From Spirogloea muscicola (Eukaryota > Streptophyta > Zygnematophyceae > Spirogloeales > Spirogloeaceae), in the NCBI GenBank assembly GCA_009602725.1, contig WELB01000006.1, forward strand, positions 1,268,907 through 1,295,350: DNA of 26,444 nucleotides, in the 5' to 3' direction. How positions within the stretch are numbered: position 1 is the stretch's first letter; each line of letters starts with the position of its first letter. Below the pieces are notes generated by a model that did not search any database, was not told the DNA's origin, and saw nothing but the letters and a program-made list of their open reading frames with translations. Below are positions 10,546-21,940 of this stretch, in pieces. The position numbers and the translations under genes were made by a program.

Positions 10546-13301
10546 GTCATCGCCCCGCCGACGCCGCCGCCGCCGCCGCCGAGAACGGCACCGGGAACGG
10601 CGCCGGGAATGGCGTCGGGGATGGCGCCGGGAATGCCGCCACGCCGGGCGGCGGGCTGAGCGCCGCGGTGCGGCGCGCGGCAGTGCGCNNNNNNNNNNNN
10701 NNNNNNNNNNNNNNNNNNNNNNNNNNNNNNNNNNNNNNNNNNNNNNNNNNNNNNNNNNNNNNNNNNNNNNNNNNNNNNNNNNNNNNNNNNNNNNNNNNNN
10801 NNNNNNNNNNNNNNNNNNNNNNNNNNNNNNNNNNNNNNNNNNNNNNNNNNNNNNNNNNNNNNNNNNNNNNNNNNNNNNNNNNNNNNNNNNNNNNNNNNNN
10901 NNNNNNNNNNNNNNNNNNNNNNNNNNNNNNNNNNNNNNNNNNNNNNNNNNNNNNNNNNNNNNNNNNNNNNNNNNNNNNNNNNNNNNNNNNNNNNNNNNNN
11001 NNNNNNNNNNNNNNNNNNNNNNNNNNNNNNNNNNNNNNNNNNNNNNNNNNNNNNNNNNNNNNNNNNNNNNNNNNNNNNNNNNNNNNNNNNNNNNNNNNNN
11101 NNNNNNNNNNNNNNNNNNNNNNNNNNNNNNNNNNNNNNNNNNNNNNNNNNNNNNNNNNNNNNNNNNNNNNNNNNNNNNNNNNNNNNNNNNNNNNNNNNNN
11201 NNNNNNNNNNNNNNNNNNNNNNNNNNNNNNNNNNNNNNNNNNNNNNNNNNNNNNNNNNNNNNNNNNNNNNNNNNNNNNNNNNNNNNNNNNNNNNNNNNNN
11301 NNNNNNNNNNNNNNNNNNNNNNNNNNNNNNNNNNNNNNNNNNNNNNNNNNNNNNNNNNNNCCCGTGGCCGGCGGCGGCGGCGGCCTCGGCGGCGGCGGCG
11401 GTGGCGGCGGCGACAAGAGCAGCGCATACTCGACCGACGAGTTCCGCATGTTCAGCTTCAAGGTGCGCCCGTGCTCGCGCGCGTACAGCCATGACTGGAC
11501 CGAGTGCCCGTTCGTGCACCCCGGCGAGAACGCGCGCCGCCGCGACCCCCGCCGCTTCCACTACTCCTGCGTCCCCTGCCCCGACTTCCGCAAGGGCGCC
11601 TGCCGCCGCGGCGACGCCTGCGAGTACGCCCATGGCGTCTTCGAGTGCTGGCTGCACCCCGCGCAGTACCGCACCAGGTCCGTCGTCGGACCGCTCCCCA
11701 CCTTGCCGTCTGCTCGCTGTGTGACGCCGTGGTCATTGCCTCCATAGGTCTGCTCATCGGCGCTGCGTCAGGTCAGGTGCCGGCGTCCTCATGACTGGCA
11801 GAGCGCCGACCTTCCCATGTCACCACAGTTGCGGTCGTGCTACCAGCTGACTCCTTCCCTCCCTCCTCCCTCCAGGCTGTGCAAGGACGGCACGGGTTGT
11901 GCGCGGCGGGTGTGCTTCTTCGCGCACACGTCGGAGGAGCTGCGGCCGCTGTACTCAGCGGCCGGCACGGGCCTGGCAACGGCCATGGCGGTGGCGGCGG
12001 CGGCATCGCCGCGCTCCACCTCGCCCATGGACATGCGCTCGCTGTCCCCGCCGCTGCCGCTGCAGCTCGTGGGCCCGGGCTCGCCAGGAGGCAGCAGCTG
12101 TGGCGGCTTGTCCCCACCCATGTCCCCGAGTGCTGCAGCCACCGCTGCCGCGCACCATCCGCTGGGGGCCATGCTCGGCGGCGGCGGCGGGCCCCCGCCA
12201 CCTCTGCACCTGCCGGCGGCGTTGGCAACCAGCCGCTTGCGTGCGGCGCTGCACGCCCGCGACCTCGCCGCGCAGGAGGAGGCCATCCAGCTCGAAGCGG
12301 ACCTGCTCGCCGCCGAGTACTACCAGCTGTCCTCGCAGGCGCGCATGGTGGCCGCCGCCAAGGCCGCTGCCGAGAGCTCAGCCGCCAGCAGCCCCACGGC
12401 AGCGGCAGCGGGGGGCCGGCGGGGCAAGGATGCATACGCCAGCCTCGGCCTGCAGATCCCGCCGCCGCTCGGCGGTGCCGCCGGCGGCAGCGTTGGCGGC
12501 CTTGACGACTACTACCTGGACAGCCTGCAGCGCGCACCCAACAGCCCGCTGAGCCCCTCGGCGCACCGTGCGTTCTCGCCCTTCTCGCCCGTGAGCTCCA
12601 ATGGCGGCGGCGGTGGCGGAGGCGGCGGTGGCGGCGGCACACCCATGGCCGCAGGCTCTCTGCGGCGCTACAACAGCGCCACCTTTGACCACCTGGACTC
12701 GCGCTTGCCGATCGGCGGCAATGGCGGCGGGGGCGGCAGCGGCGGCGGGCTGCACGGGGCAGGGGCGCTGCCACTATCACCTGTCTCGGCCACTGCTGCG
12801 CACTCGGCCGTGACGGCAGCGCTCAGCGCACGCCGCACAGCATCCGTGCGGCGGACCAGCAGCAGCGCCGCCTCGGCGGCTGCGGACTGGGTCAGCCCCC
12901 GGGAGCGGGAGCGCGCGGCGTCGCCCCTCAGCGGGGGCGGCGGCAGCAGCCGCAAGGCTGGCGGCAGTGGCCACGCCGAGTGGGTCAGCACGGCGGTGGT
13001 TGGCGGAGCGACGGCCGGTGCGCTGAGCCCATCCCGACGATCAGCAGAGTGGGCCTACCCGGCCAGCAGACCAGACTGGGGTGCGGCTGTCGAGAAGGGC
13101 AGCGTGGCCCTGCCTCAAACGCCACCAGCAGCAGCGACCAGTGGTGGCGGCGTCGGCGGCGGCAGCACAGCTGGAGGTGGTGGGGGGGGTCACGGCGGCG
13201 GCGGCCATGACTTTCGGCGAACTGCATCGCTGCCGCTGAAGAGCGTGCTGCCCGAGGAGCCAGACCTGTCCTGGGTGCAGAAGCTCGTCAAGGAGGGCTA
13301 G
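10546..13301 (+). CDS. Gene C: arginine-rich tandem CCCH zinc-finger protein (plant RR-TZF type), 5' part in assembly gap
   Basis: The supported exons are up to 11677 and 11876-13301, joined in phase 2. Sequence before the gap (about 10546-10688) is open in the same frame and Gly/Asn/Ala-rich; no start codon is visible, so the 5' limit is uncertain. After the gap comes a Gly-rich stretch, then the RR region ([20 protein letters not shown] onward) and finger 1, C-x7-C-x5-C-x3-H (11577-11633). A 16-residue spacer leads to finger 2, C-x5-C-x4-C-x3-H, which ends at His 11925-11927; the intron falls just before its first Cys. This spacing is diagnostic of plant TZF proteins, which bind RNA, shuttle to stress granules and promote mRNA decay. 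The long Ala/Gly/Ser tail ends in [11 protein letters not shown], the conserved C-terminal motif of the family. Whether ankyrin repeats precede the fingers is hidden by the gap. Confidence 0.88.
10689..11360. other. Assembly gap (672 N)
   Basis: A run of 672 N interrupts Gene C. The flanks are GC-rich and repetitive (GGC repeats), which explains the failure to assemble. The gap length is a multiple of three and the frame matches on both sides, but the size may be only an estimate. Confidence 0.99.
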
Positions 13302-13941
13302 CCCGGTACGAGCCAGCACTGCTCCGGACCAAGTCCAGGACTGTGCCGGTGGCGGACCTTGCTTGTACAGGAGCAGCCGGCGTTGCTTGCAGCCGCACAA
13401 CGTCGGGCGCCAGCCAGCAGGAGGAAATGATTGTCTTTAGTTCCCATCCAAAACTTCCTTTTGGCCCGGCTTTTTCACTGCAGTTACTGCCATGCGCGCT
13501 TTTACCTTGCCAATGATTAGCTTGCTAGAGGGAACCTTGCCGCCCTTGTCCTGAAGCAGCAAGCCTCGTAGACGGGCCCGCTGCAAGCAACAGGAGGTGT
13601 TTCTCTGGGCTTTTCAGTGCCTCTTGCGAGGGCAGGTTAGTCCTCCTCTGCCCATTCCTTATGCATGCCAAATGGCACTATTGCTATAAGTTCTGTCATA
13701 ATGCTCATCATATGTACCATAGATCCTCACTTGAGATCCTGGTCAGTTGCTAATGCGTACACATAGTGGTGCTTGTTGGGTACGGTCGGCTGGTCAAGTC
13801 CGTCTTTACGTTCTGAGTGGACGATTTCTAGTGGTGAGCCTTGATTGAGCGACTCATGGGCTGTAGAAAATGCATGTTGCGACAGATGACTCCCACTCAC
13901 GAGTTCATAATGCTCCTGATGTTGCAGCAGGCGCAGTCACC

Positions 13942-13970
13942 AATATCCACAACCATTGGTTGTGGATATT
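13942..13970. repeat. Perfect 29-bp palindrome
   Basis: AATATCCACAACCA is followed after one base by its exact reverse complement TGGTTGTGGATATT. The arms are 14 bases. As RNA it would form a hairpin with about 12 pairs; as DNA it could bind a dimeric factor. It lies about 640 bases after the stop of Gene C, so a role as a 3' end element is possible but unproven. Confidence 0.85.
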
Positions 13971-15069
13971 AGGATCTCTGTCACGGCAGAATGTGTCTTT
14001 GGGAGAGTGACCAGGAAAATTGCTGCAGGGTGCCCTTGTTGATGCAGCCTGCCGCTACACTACAGACGCTGCCTACCACTCATCTCTGTACCAGGAAAAT
14101 GCCTCATTCCTATTCTTTCATTATCCCTCATTCAGGCCGCTGCCTCTGCTTGCTCTATTCTTTAGCAATTCATCTGGCCTAGCCAGATTATGTCACCTTT
14201 CCTCAATTAGTGTGGCAAGCAAGATGGGTTTGTAGCTGCAGTGCTTGCTTCACATTTGACTGCCCCTTTCCTGCGGCTCTTGTTGACTTAAGTTGTGTGA
14301 ACCTGGCTGACTGCATATGCGTGTCAGTAATTTTCTCTTGTTCCTTCAAGGGGTCCAATATCCTGAGTGCCCGAGTCCCTGACGCGTTTGCTATAACGTG
14401 CTGTGGGGGTGCCAGGACGTTGAAAATGGTTGGGTCTGGGCGCATGTGCTGTCTGACAAGCACGCATGATGCCTTATGTTGTATCACACCTGCCAACTAT
14501 CCATGTATACCAGGTGACCGTCATGATGCTTGTAGGTAGTACACCTGAAGCCCAGTGTGATCAAGGCAAGCTCGGTACAAGCAATGCCTCAACTTGGAGA
14601 GAAACTTGTGACAGACCATCGCTTGAGGACCAGGTGTGCTACTTTGTGCAGCCAATAGTCGGAGCTGAATGCAGCATCTCTTGTATATGCACAAAGTTGC
14701 GCCCTTGGTATGGCATGATGTTGCTAAACTAACAAGGTCGTCGAAGACTGTCGTCTATTACATCCGAAGATATCACAAGACCCAGATCAGAAGATGCTAT
14801 AGAATGACCAAGCTCAAGAAGATTCTCGTCAAGTGCTGGTGCGCAACTAACTTCAAGGAGGGGTTGGAACTGGGCTGATGGACATCTGTGTGCACGAAAG
14901 CGCAAGCGCCCTTCAAAGGAAGAGTCGTTATTCCCCGTCAATTTGGACGCGCTGATCGTATTTCTTCTCCGAAGCGCGTCTGCCGTCAACTACCATTCGT
15001 CGGATCTCCGTCAACGTTGAGGGGCGCAGCGTTGGACGGGCTGCCCTCACGGTCGCCAGCCCGACTCCG

Positions 15070-15121
15070 CACGTGCGAGCGGTTGCCGGCCGGCGGCCTC
15101 GGCGCGCCGCGGGCGCACGTG
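15070..15121. promoter_or_regulatory. Two CACGTG motifs upstream of Gene D
   Basis: CACGTG occurs at 15070-15075 (inside the 10-base palindrome CGCACGTGCG) and 15116-15121, in a GC-rich island about 350-400 bases before the Gene D start. Their position fits a G-box promoter element, the same motif as in the cluster near 5 kb. Confidence 0.45.
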
Positions 15122-15467
15122 GGACGGCCGCCACGCGGCGCCACCCCGGCAGCGCCCTTACCCCCTTCATTCCGGCCATTTGCAGATGGGTAGACAAGCT
15201 TTTCCTTCCTGCCCCATCCAGATCTGCACATGTGTAGACTCTTTTGGCCCATGGCCCACAGCTGGGCTGGCTTTTCACCGGCCTCGAAGACCTCACCTCC
15301 AAGCTTGCTGTTGTTGGTCGCTCAGCTCGTTCAGCTTGGAAGCCAAGCGGCCGTCTCCCCCACCGCCATTGCGCCCCGTCAGAGAGGCCCCCAGCAGCCG
15401 CCGCCGCCGCCCGCCGTCGCCGCCGCCGTCGCCGGCCCGGCGGCCCAGCCCAGCGCTCTGGCGCGGG

Positions 15468-18400
15468 ATGGCGGCCACCGCGGGCTTGCATTCGGCGCCC
15501 GGTCGCGTCCTCACGTTGCCGAGGGGCCGGCAGGTATCCCGCCGTCTCCGCGGCCAGGCTGTTCGTTGGACTCGACACTGATGCCAGCAATTGATCCGCC
15601 CCGCTGCTGTCGTTGCTATGGAAGAGCATCACTGCTTCTCGTTGTCAATTATCGGCCCTTGTAGGAAATCCTTGGACTCTCCCTAAATAACGCCATGTGC
15701 TTGAAATCACAAGTCTTGGCGATGGTTCGATTGATTGACCTCCATACAGGCCAAATTGGCAAGCAAAACTCCGTCAAAACCTGCACTTCTCATCATGCCA
15801 AATCTTTGATGTCTGCGCAGACCCTGATTGCCTTACTAATAGATGCTTGCTCGTTCTGTGGCTCTGCATTGTTGGTTGCAGCACTTCGTTGCAGCTCCTT
15901 GTCTTCAGCACTTAAATGTTGCGGTCCAAGAGCATTCTGGTCTTACGACAGTAGAGGCGTACTGCTAGTGAGACCACCTATAAATACCTCATCGCAATAT
16001 TCTGGTCATGGTGTCAAGATTTGTACAGAGCTTTTAGTTGCAATACACCCTGGAGCCAGGGACACACACAACTACAAATTGACTTGGCTAGTAATAGCGT
16101 CTGTTTGCTTCTATTCCGGCCTAACGAAGATAAAAGCTGTGCAACGGGATGCAGCAGTTACATCGAGAAGAGAGGCCTATCAGGCTCCTGCACAGCTCTG
16201 ATAGCTGATCTTACAAAGCGCGGCGGGCAGCTTGGCCGGGCGGCACTTGCAACCAGATTCAGGTCCTTACGAGGATCATATCACTGCTAGGCGCTTACGC
16301 CCATGACTGTTTGTCGTTGACTCGGGCGTGACTGGAAGTATTTTATCACTGCATCCCTTTACGAGCTTGTTGATGATAGATATCTGCAATCTGTCAAATG
16401 AAGGGATGATGCTGAGTGCTGTCAGTTGTCTTGCAGGTTGCAGAGACCAAATATCCTTGGACGTGCGTCAGGCTTGCAAGAAGTCCCTTCGGCTCTTCAA
16501 ACAGCACGCTGTAGATTAGAGCAGGCGGAGGCACAAACTGCAATAAATGGCAGCATCAGTAGCAAGCAGGCAAGGGCTGAAGCCGATGTTATGCAGGAAG
16601 CAGCATTGGGGATTCTTAAAAAGGCAGCAACTGTGTCGGAGCCAGTGTCCCCAAAGAAGGCCAAAGCTAGCTCCAAAGACAACACCAAGTCGAGCTTGCA
16701 ACTGCTTCAAGTGGAGGAACTTGCTGACAATGAAATGGCAAGCAGCAGGACAACACACAGCCCTGCAGATGATATATTGCACGAGGCACACCATCAGAAG
16801 CTTGCAGAGTTAGTGGATGAGCTGCAGCTTATCAGAGCTCATGCTCTTGACTTGGAACAGCGATACAGCTCTTATTTAAAGGGAGCTCATAGGTTGATGA
16901 CTGACCTTCTGACCTCGTATTCATTGAACAACCTGTTGATGAAGTGCAACAGTGTGATAGCAGCCTGGTGTCTGCTGATAGGTCAAGATTTTGCCATCAA
17001 TTGTCCTGCCTGTATGTCTATTGACATCAACTAGATAGTATCATCAGTTGTTTGACCAACCAAGATGATTGTTTGCTCGTCCTGCATCTTCAGTCGCTAT
17101 CGAGACAGTGCGCGCAACCTGATACATTATATTGCTCTTCGCAACCGTGACATACGTATGCTTCAATCGGTATGACCACCCTTATCACTGGCTCTAGCCA
17201 GCCAGATTTATAATATGCTGTCGGTAGAGGTCAAGCAGGGCAAGCCTGCCCTTGGAATGGTGCTCATCTTTAGCTGCTGTTGAGTAGTACCCCAGATGTC
17301 ATCTCGCCACTTCATGACCTTGTAGTCACTCAGACAACCGCGTCAATGCATACTTATCATCCAACAGCGATGACCTGCACACAGAGGTTGGGAGATCTGG
17401 GCCTGTCTTCCCTTGGTCGTACAGAGGCACACACTCTTGCCTCCATCACCGCAGTTCTTAGAGTTCTTCACACACTGCTACATGATTACCCAAACGGTAA
17501 TGTGAGTAACTCACCATCCAACTTATCAGCAACAATTTTGTGCGAAATGCAGAAGCAGGGTTAAGGATTGCTATCAATTGAAACTCACATGATAACCTGG
17601 CAACCGCCTGCTTGAGGTGATGCATTTTAGCCAGGGAAGTCTATAAGACCACCACATGACTCTACACACTTGGAGCTCTCCAGAAATGTCTTGTGTAAGG
17701 CAAGTGCTAGGTCCTGCAGAACATTCACAGCTGGCAGAGCCGATGATTGCAGCCACCTCAAGAATCAAAGAATGGAAGAGCCTCAGTGTCTCCCAGTGCA
17801 GCTCTCATTGAAGACACTCTTTCGAAGAGAGAAGTGCAAGTTGCACAAGAGCTGGAGGCTGTGGTTATGGGCTTCCAGGCTGGCGACAACTATCTGCATG
17901 CTAACACCCTGGACCTTTTGAAGGGGCCTCCTGCTGATGGACGCAAAACATATATTATGGTGACCCTGCCGTCAGAGGTACAAATCTAAATCAAGCTTCA
18001 CTGACTGCTTGTGTCACTGATCCTCGCACTCAACTTACCAGAAGGCTGCTATGAACATCCTCAGTAATGATGAGTATAATAACAGATCACTAACCTTTTT
18101 ACAGAACTTATGAAATTTCACAATGAGGCAGATTATTATCAGGCAATATCTGAGCTGTGTATCCCTTGATCCGCGTTGTCAGGCAGCACACAATCCTAAG
18201 CTGATTGAGGGCCTGCTTGGTGCTGGCATGGATGTAGCCCGTGTCAATTGTGCTCACGACGCACCTGAAACATGGAGAAGGATTGTTGACAACATCCGCT
18301 GCTGCAGGTTGACACACTGTTGGGCGCAAGCAGTATTGACATTTTGTTATTCCTGAGGAGAAATGTGTGCATCTTAAAATCTCTCGATACTAATCATTAG

Positions 18401-21400
18401 ATTGTCATGAGTTGTGCGTAGCGAGAAGCATGGGCGACACTGTCCAATACTTATGGACCTGGCTGGGCCAAAGCTTCGAACTGGCCCACTCAAGGTTAGT
18501 GACAATGACTACAACCATGCTGGCAATAGAGGGACATATGCTCCTCTATACGCAAATATGCAATTATGCAATAAGGGGTCAAGCCCTCACCTTGCTCCTA
18601 GTCGTATTTGTCGTGGTATGATATTACTATGTCTGACAGGTGTTGACATTACATGTGAAGTCCCGCAGATAAGCATTGCTTGGAAATGTGATTGTCACAT
18701 GCCTGTAGCTGTCATAATCGAAGAGGCACTCAGTGTGCTCTATTGTGGATAATTCTACTACCAACACAGATGGACCTGATAAGGTCTTGACTCGTGCTAT
18801 TCACTTGCAGCCTGGTCCACAAGTCAAAAAAGTGAAGCCTGCCATAGATGCACTGGGCAACATCATTGGACCAGCGCGCATCTGGTTAGCAAGGGCCGGT
18901 GTAGATCCGCCAGCTACCGTCGAGATAGATGCTGTCCTACCTGTGGAGGCTGAGGATGAGTGGCTCAGGAGTCTGCATGAGGGCGATGCACTAACCTTCA
19001 TGGATGCTCGTGGCAAGGTGATTTAATCCCGCACTTAATGATAGTTGACCTTAAGGCACAGTGCAGGCAGAGCAAGTCTCTTCAAGCAGGCTCAGCAACC
19101 TCTCTCTCAGTGGGTTGCCAGTCCACTTGTGTTCACCCTGCAGAAGCGCACTTTGAGAATCACGGAGATAGTACACGTGGATGGGCATCTTGGTCTTTGC
19201 GTGGAGAGTGAGAAGAGATTTTATATGTTGGTGAGCAAGCTGGCCACCATGACATGAGGCAAGAGCCACAGATCATGAGCTCTTGCATGAACTTCAGCAG
19301 ACGTGCAGATTACAGCATGAACATTGAACTACACACTGCACATAGTGGGACCAGCTTCTAAGCTCAACCCTTCCAATCACTTGCCATACAGAGTGGAACA
19401 GAGCTGAGGCTTGTTGGTGCGAGTGACAATGGATCAATGAAGGACATACTGGGCAGGACGACCTATGTGGGAGCCCTGCCTGAAATGGAGAGGTCAATCG
19501 TCCTTAAGAAAGGCGACATATTGGTTTTGACCAGGGAGGCAAGCCCTGGAGAGCCAGCAATATACAGCAAGACTGGAAAATTAGTCAAACCTGCTCATGT
19601 ATCTTGTGAAATACCTACGGTCTTTGAGAATGTCAAGGTACCATGCTTGGCCCTTTATCTGGTCTGCTGCATCAGAAGGTGCACTGCTATGGTGTGCTTT
19701 CAGCCTCCATGTCTGCTACTTCGTCAGACCCATACACAATTCGTTGACTTGGACTAGAGGTTTGTGCACAGTTTCTGATTCAGGCAAGTTGCTCTCTCAG
19801 AGTGGTGAGCCAATAAAGCTTGATGATGGAAAGATTGAAGGGGTGATCAAGGATGTAAATAAGGATGAAATACGAATTAAAGTCACTCGAGCAGCTGATA
19901 AAGGAAGCAAGCTCAAGAGCCAAAAGGTCATGGTGCACATCTTACGTAGCCTCTTGCATAATTATCTATGACAAAGTAGCTGCAACGTTGCTCAATTGCT
20001 GGGATGAGATTAGATATGCGTTCCTCACAGAGGCTAGGATCTCCACTGCACTGCACTAAAATGGTTGGAATCTGTGTTGATCTGCCAGGCTATCAATCTG
20101 CCTGACAGCACACTAGACCTTCAAGGGCTGACCAAGCAGGATATCTTGGATCTTGACTTCATAGCTGCCAATGCTGATATGGTTGCATTCTCCTTTGTAA
20201 GTACCCAGTCCTCACAGATTAGCTGTGCTCCTTCATTCGTAGACTAAAGGTAGTCTATTCTCTGGCACGCTCAGGATATTAATTGTGCAAGAAAATTGCA
20301 AGCTCTTACGAAGCTCATACCTTTCTGCAGGTCAATGATGCCAGCGATGTTGCTAAGCTTCAAGAGGAGCTGAAGCTGCGAGGAGGTTCTAACTTGGGGA
20401 TTGTGCTGAAAATAGAGACCAAGCATGGCTTTGAGAATCTTCCTTACATGCTCCTTCAGGTGCAGTCCATGTGGCCCCGCTGAAGAGCTCCTGCAGCTTG
20501 GCATTGACATCATTGACATCATGGCTAATCTCTTGGAGCAATTCAAGGCCTGGTTGTTTGACAGCAAACGTCACAGCAGATGCTGTCCTTCGATGTACCT
20601 GACGTGCAATCACTTTCAATCAGCAGGGTATGAAGACTGGCAATCCCTTGGGAGTCATGATTGCCAGAGGTGACTTGGCCGTGGAGCTCGGATGGGAGCG
20701 TTTAGCTGGTAATCAAGTGCTTCCCAGCAAACAAATATTCAGTCCAGGATGACGAATTGAACCAACAGTATAAGGTTGTTGGCATCACACAGCACATGAC
20801 GCCCTTGCCTAGTGTATCACCTTCCTGTATGTGTGGCGCTGTGCTACTGTGCAGAGGTTCAGGAACAGATACTGTGGTTGTGTGAAGCTGCGCACGTTCC
20901 TGTTATATGGGCAACGCAGGTAAGTCACACATGCATTGTCTGGCCTCTTGCACATTTGTATCATGCCAAACCCAACAAGGCAGAATGTTAGTTGATTTTA
21001 TAGGCAATCTGCAGTGGTAGCTTCGTGCAAACAGCAATGTTGGATTAGTACCATGGAGGTGGAATGTTGCAAGGATATCTTCCACAGTGCATGATGTTGG
21101 TCTGATGTCAGGTACTTGAGAGCCTAGCAAAGGCAGGACTACCTTCAAGAGCTGAAATAACAGATGCAGCTATGGGGGAGAGGTCAGGCCCAATCTCACT
21201 GCTGTGCTTACCCGGGACAGCATGCACATGCCCATAATATGTATTGTCGAAACTGGTGCGACCCGTCTTGCCTTTAAGCAAGCAGCATGAGCAGCATAGA
21301 TTTCAAAGAGCATGTCATACACCAGAACGTGCCTCACAGGTCTATCTGCTGCGCATGCAGGGCCGAGTGTGTGATGCTGAATAAGGGCCCCCACATAGTG

Positions 21401-21526
21401 AGGGCAGTCAGCATCTTGGCTGACATCTTGATGCGCATGAGCAGCCACCAGTCCAAGAAGCAGTCCATGCTCCGGTCGCTCCACGTATCGCAGAGCTTTG
21501 AAGAAGGGGCAAAAACGCCAATGTAA
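15468..21526 (+). CDS. Gene D: divergent plastid-type pyruvate kinase family protein
   Basis: Seventeen exons join in phase to 805 aa: 15468-15533, 16444-16892, 17094-17169, 17385-17501, 17753-17977, 18183-18307, 18422-18494, 18811-19017, 19144-19230, 19392-19637, 19801-19926, 20089-20196, 20331-20459, 20627-20708, 20855-20919, 21112-21182 and 21361-21526. Exon 1 and its link to exon 2 are the least certain; the N-terminus is basic and transit-like. Residues about 34-310 form a helical extension ([30 protein letters not shown]). The barrel follows: [13 protein letters not shown] (324-336), [11 protein letters not shown] (364-374), KIE with Lys662 and Glu664, ARGDLAVE (691-698), ATQVLES (725-731) and MLNKGPHI (756-763). 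Lys662, Glu664, Asp694 and Thr726 are kept. The K+-site Ser and Thr of classical enzymes are Ala335 and Leu366, and the SGETAKG loop is replaced. From memory it resembles Arabidopsis At3g49160 (about 710 aa). Pyruvate kinase activity is therefore uncertain. Confidence 0.87.
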
Positions 21527-21627
21527 ACTCCAGCCCAGCTAGCAACCAGCCGTTGAACACCTTGATCAGCACGCGCCTTTTGCCGCCAAGAAGCAGAGTC
21601 ACAGTGATATTTGTGCCATAGAGCTGC

Positions 21628-21632
21628 TGTAA
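21628..21632 (+). terminator. Candidate polyadenylation signal TGTAA for Gene D
   Basis: TGTAA lies 102 bases after the Gene D stop codon, a normal distance for a green-algal poly(A) signal. If used, the hairpins beginning at 21760 would lie outside the mature transcript. Confidence 0.45.
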
Positions 21633-21759
21633 GTGGCGCTAGTCTTGGGCCGGTTCTTTAGTACTTTAGTAAATGTCGATTATCATTGACCTCTGCATGT
21701 GCTCTAGATGGGCGCTCAGAGGCCACCTATGTTGATTCATACCTGCGCGATACTGTACT

Positions 21760-21816
21760 GCAAGGGGCAATGCAATCTGGTGCATTGCCCCTTGCGGCAA
21801 TGCACCAGATTGCATT
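21760..21816. repeat. Overlapping inverted repeats forming two mutually exclusive hairpins
   Basis: Bases 21760-21774 pair perfectly with 21781-21795 (15 bp, 6-base loop ATCTGG). Bases 21769-21789 also pair perfectly with 21796-21816 (21 bp, 6-base loop CCTTGC). The stems share 21781-21789 and adjacent bases, so only one can form at a time. The element lies about 234 bases after the Gene D stop. It could be a structured RNA switch, a relic of a palindromic mobile element, or a replication-generated palindrome. Confidence 0.85.
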
Positions 21817-21853
21817 ACAGGCACAACCAGCCCCTTGCGTAGGTATCTTGCTC

Positions 21854-21921
21854 CTGTGACTTGTCAGCGGTTAGATACCGCTGACACCTGTGGCTTGTCA
21901 GAGGTTGGATACCTCTGACAG
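21854..21921 (+). repeat. Two tandem 34-bp hairpin repeats with a compensated base pair
   Basis: Copy 1 (21854-21887) and copy 2 (21888-21921) are adjacent. Each contains a perfect 10-bp stem with a 5-base loop: TGTCAGCGGT/ACCGCTGACA at 21862-21886 and TGTCAGAGGT/ACCTCTGACA at 21896-21920. The one difference in the stem is a C-G pair replaced by A-T on both arms, so pairing is preserved. Loops are TAGAT and TGGAT. Confidence 0.85.
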
Positions 21922-21940
21922 CCTTGAAAGGCTACACTAG

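Larger units (their letters stand above)
13302..15467. other. Intergenic region between Genes C and D
   Basis: The first few hundred bases are the 3' UTR of Gene C. From 13600 to 14900 the DNA is of moderate GC; open frames up to 109 codons exist (for example 14210-14539 +) but are Cys-rich, start without context and show no domain or splice support. From about 15000 it becomes a GC-rich island leading to Gene D. Confidence 0.5.

Noticed and set aside
10482-11747. Very long open frames on both strands across 10.5-11.7 kb
   Set aside because: Most of their length is the N gap, which contains no stop codons by construction. Only the plus-strand frame has real zinc-finger sequence after the gap.
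11773-12780. 335-codon minus-strand frame opposite Gene C
   Set aside because: It is an Arg/Ala/Pro-rich shadow of the GC-rich plus-strand coding sequence. The plus strand has the CCCH fingers and conserved C-terminal motif.
14928-15632. 234-codon minus-strand frame upstream of Gene D
   Set aside because: It lies over the GC-rich promoter and first exon of Gene D and is Arg/Ala/Gly-rich without any motif. It is likely a compositional artefact.
15724-15734. B-box-like GGTTCGATT as a tRNA gene
   Set aside because: The sequence around it does not form acceptor or anticodon stems and there is no matching A box upstream. I found no tRNA or rRNA gene in the window.
20460-20626. Possible extra coding exon inside Gene D ([17 protein letters not shown]-like frame)
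   Set aside because: It looks protein-like in one frame, but joining exon 13 (ends 20459) directly to 20627 keeps phase and reproduces the family order KIE...ARGD. Including the stretch introduces a stop codon right after 20480.
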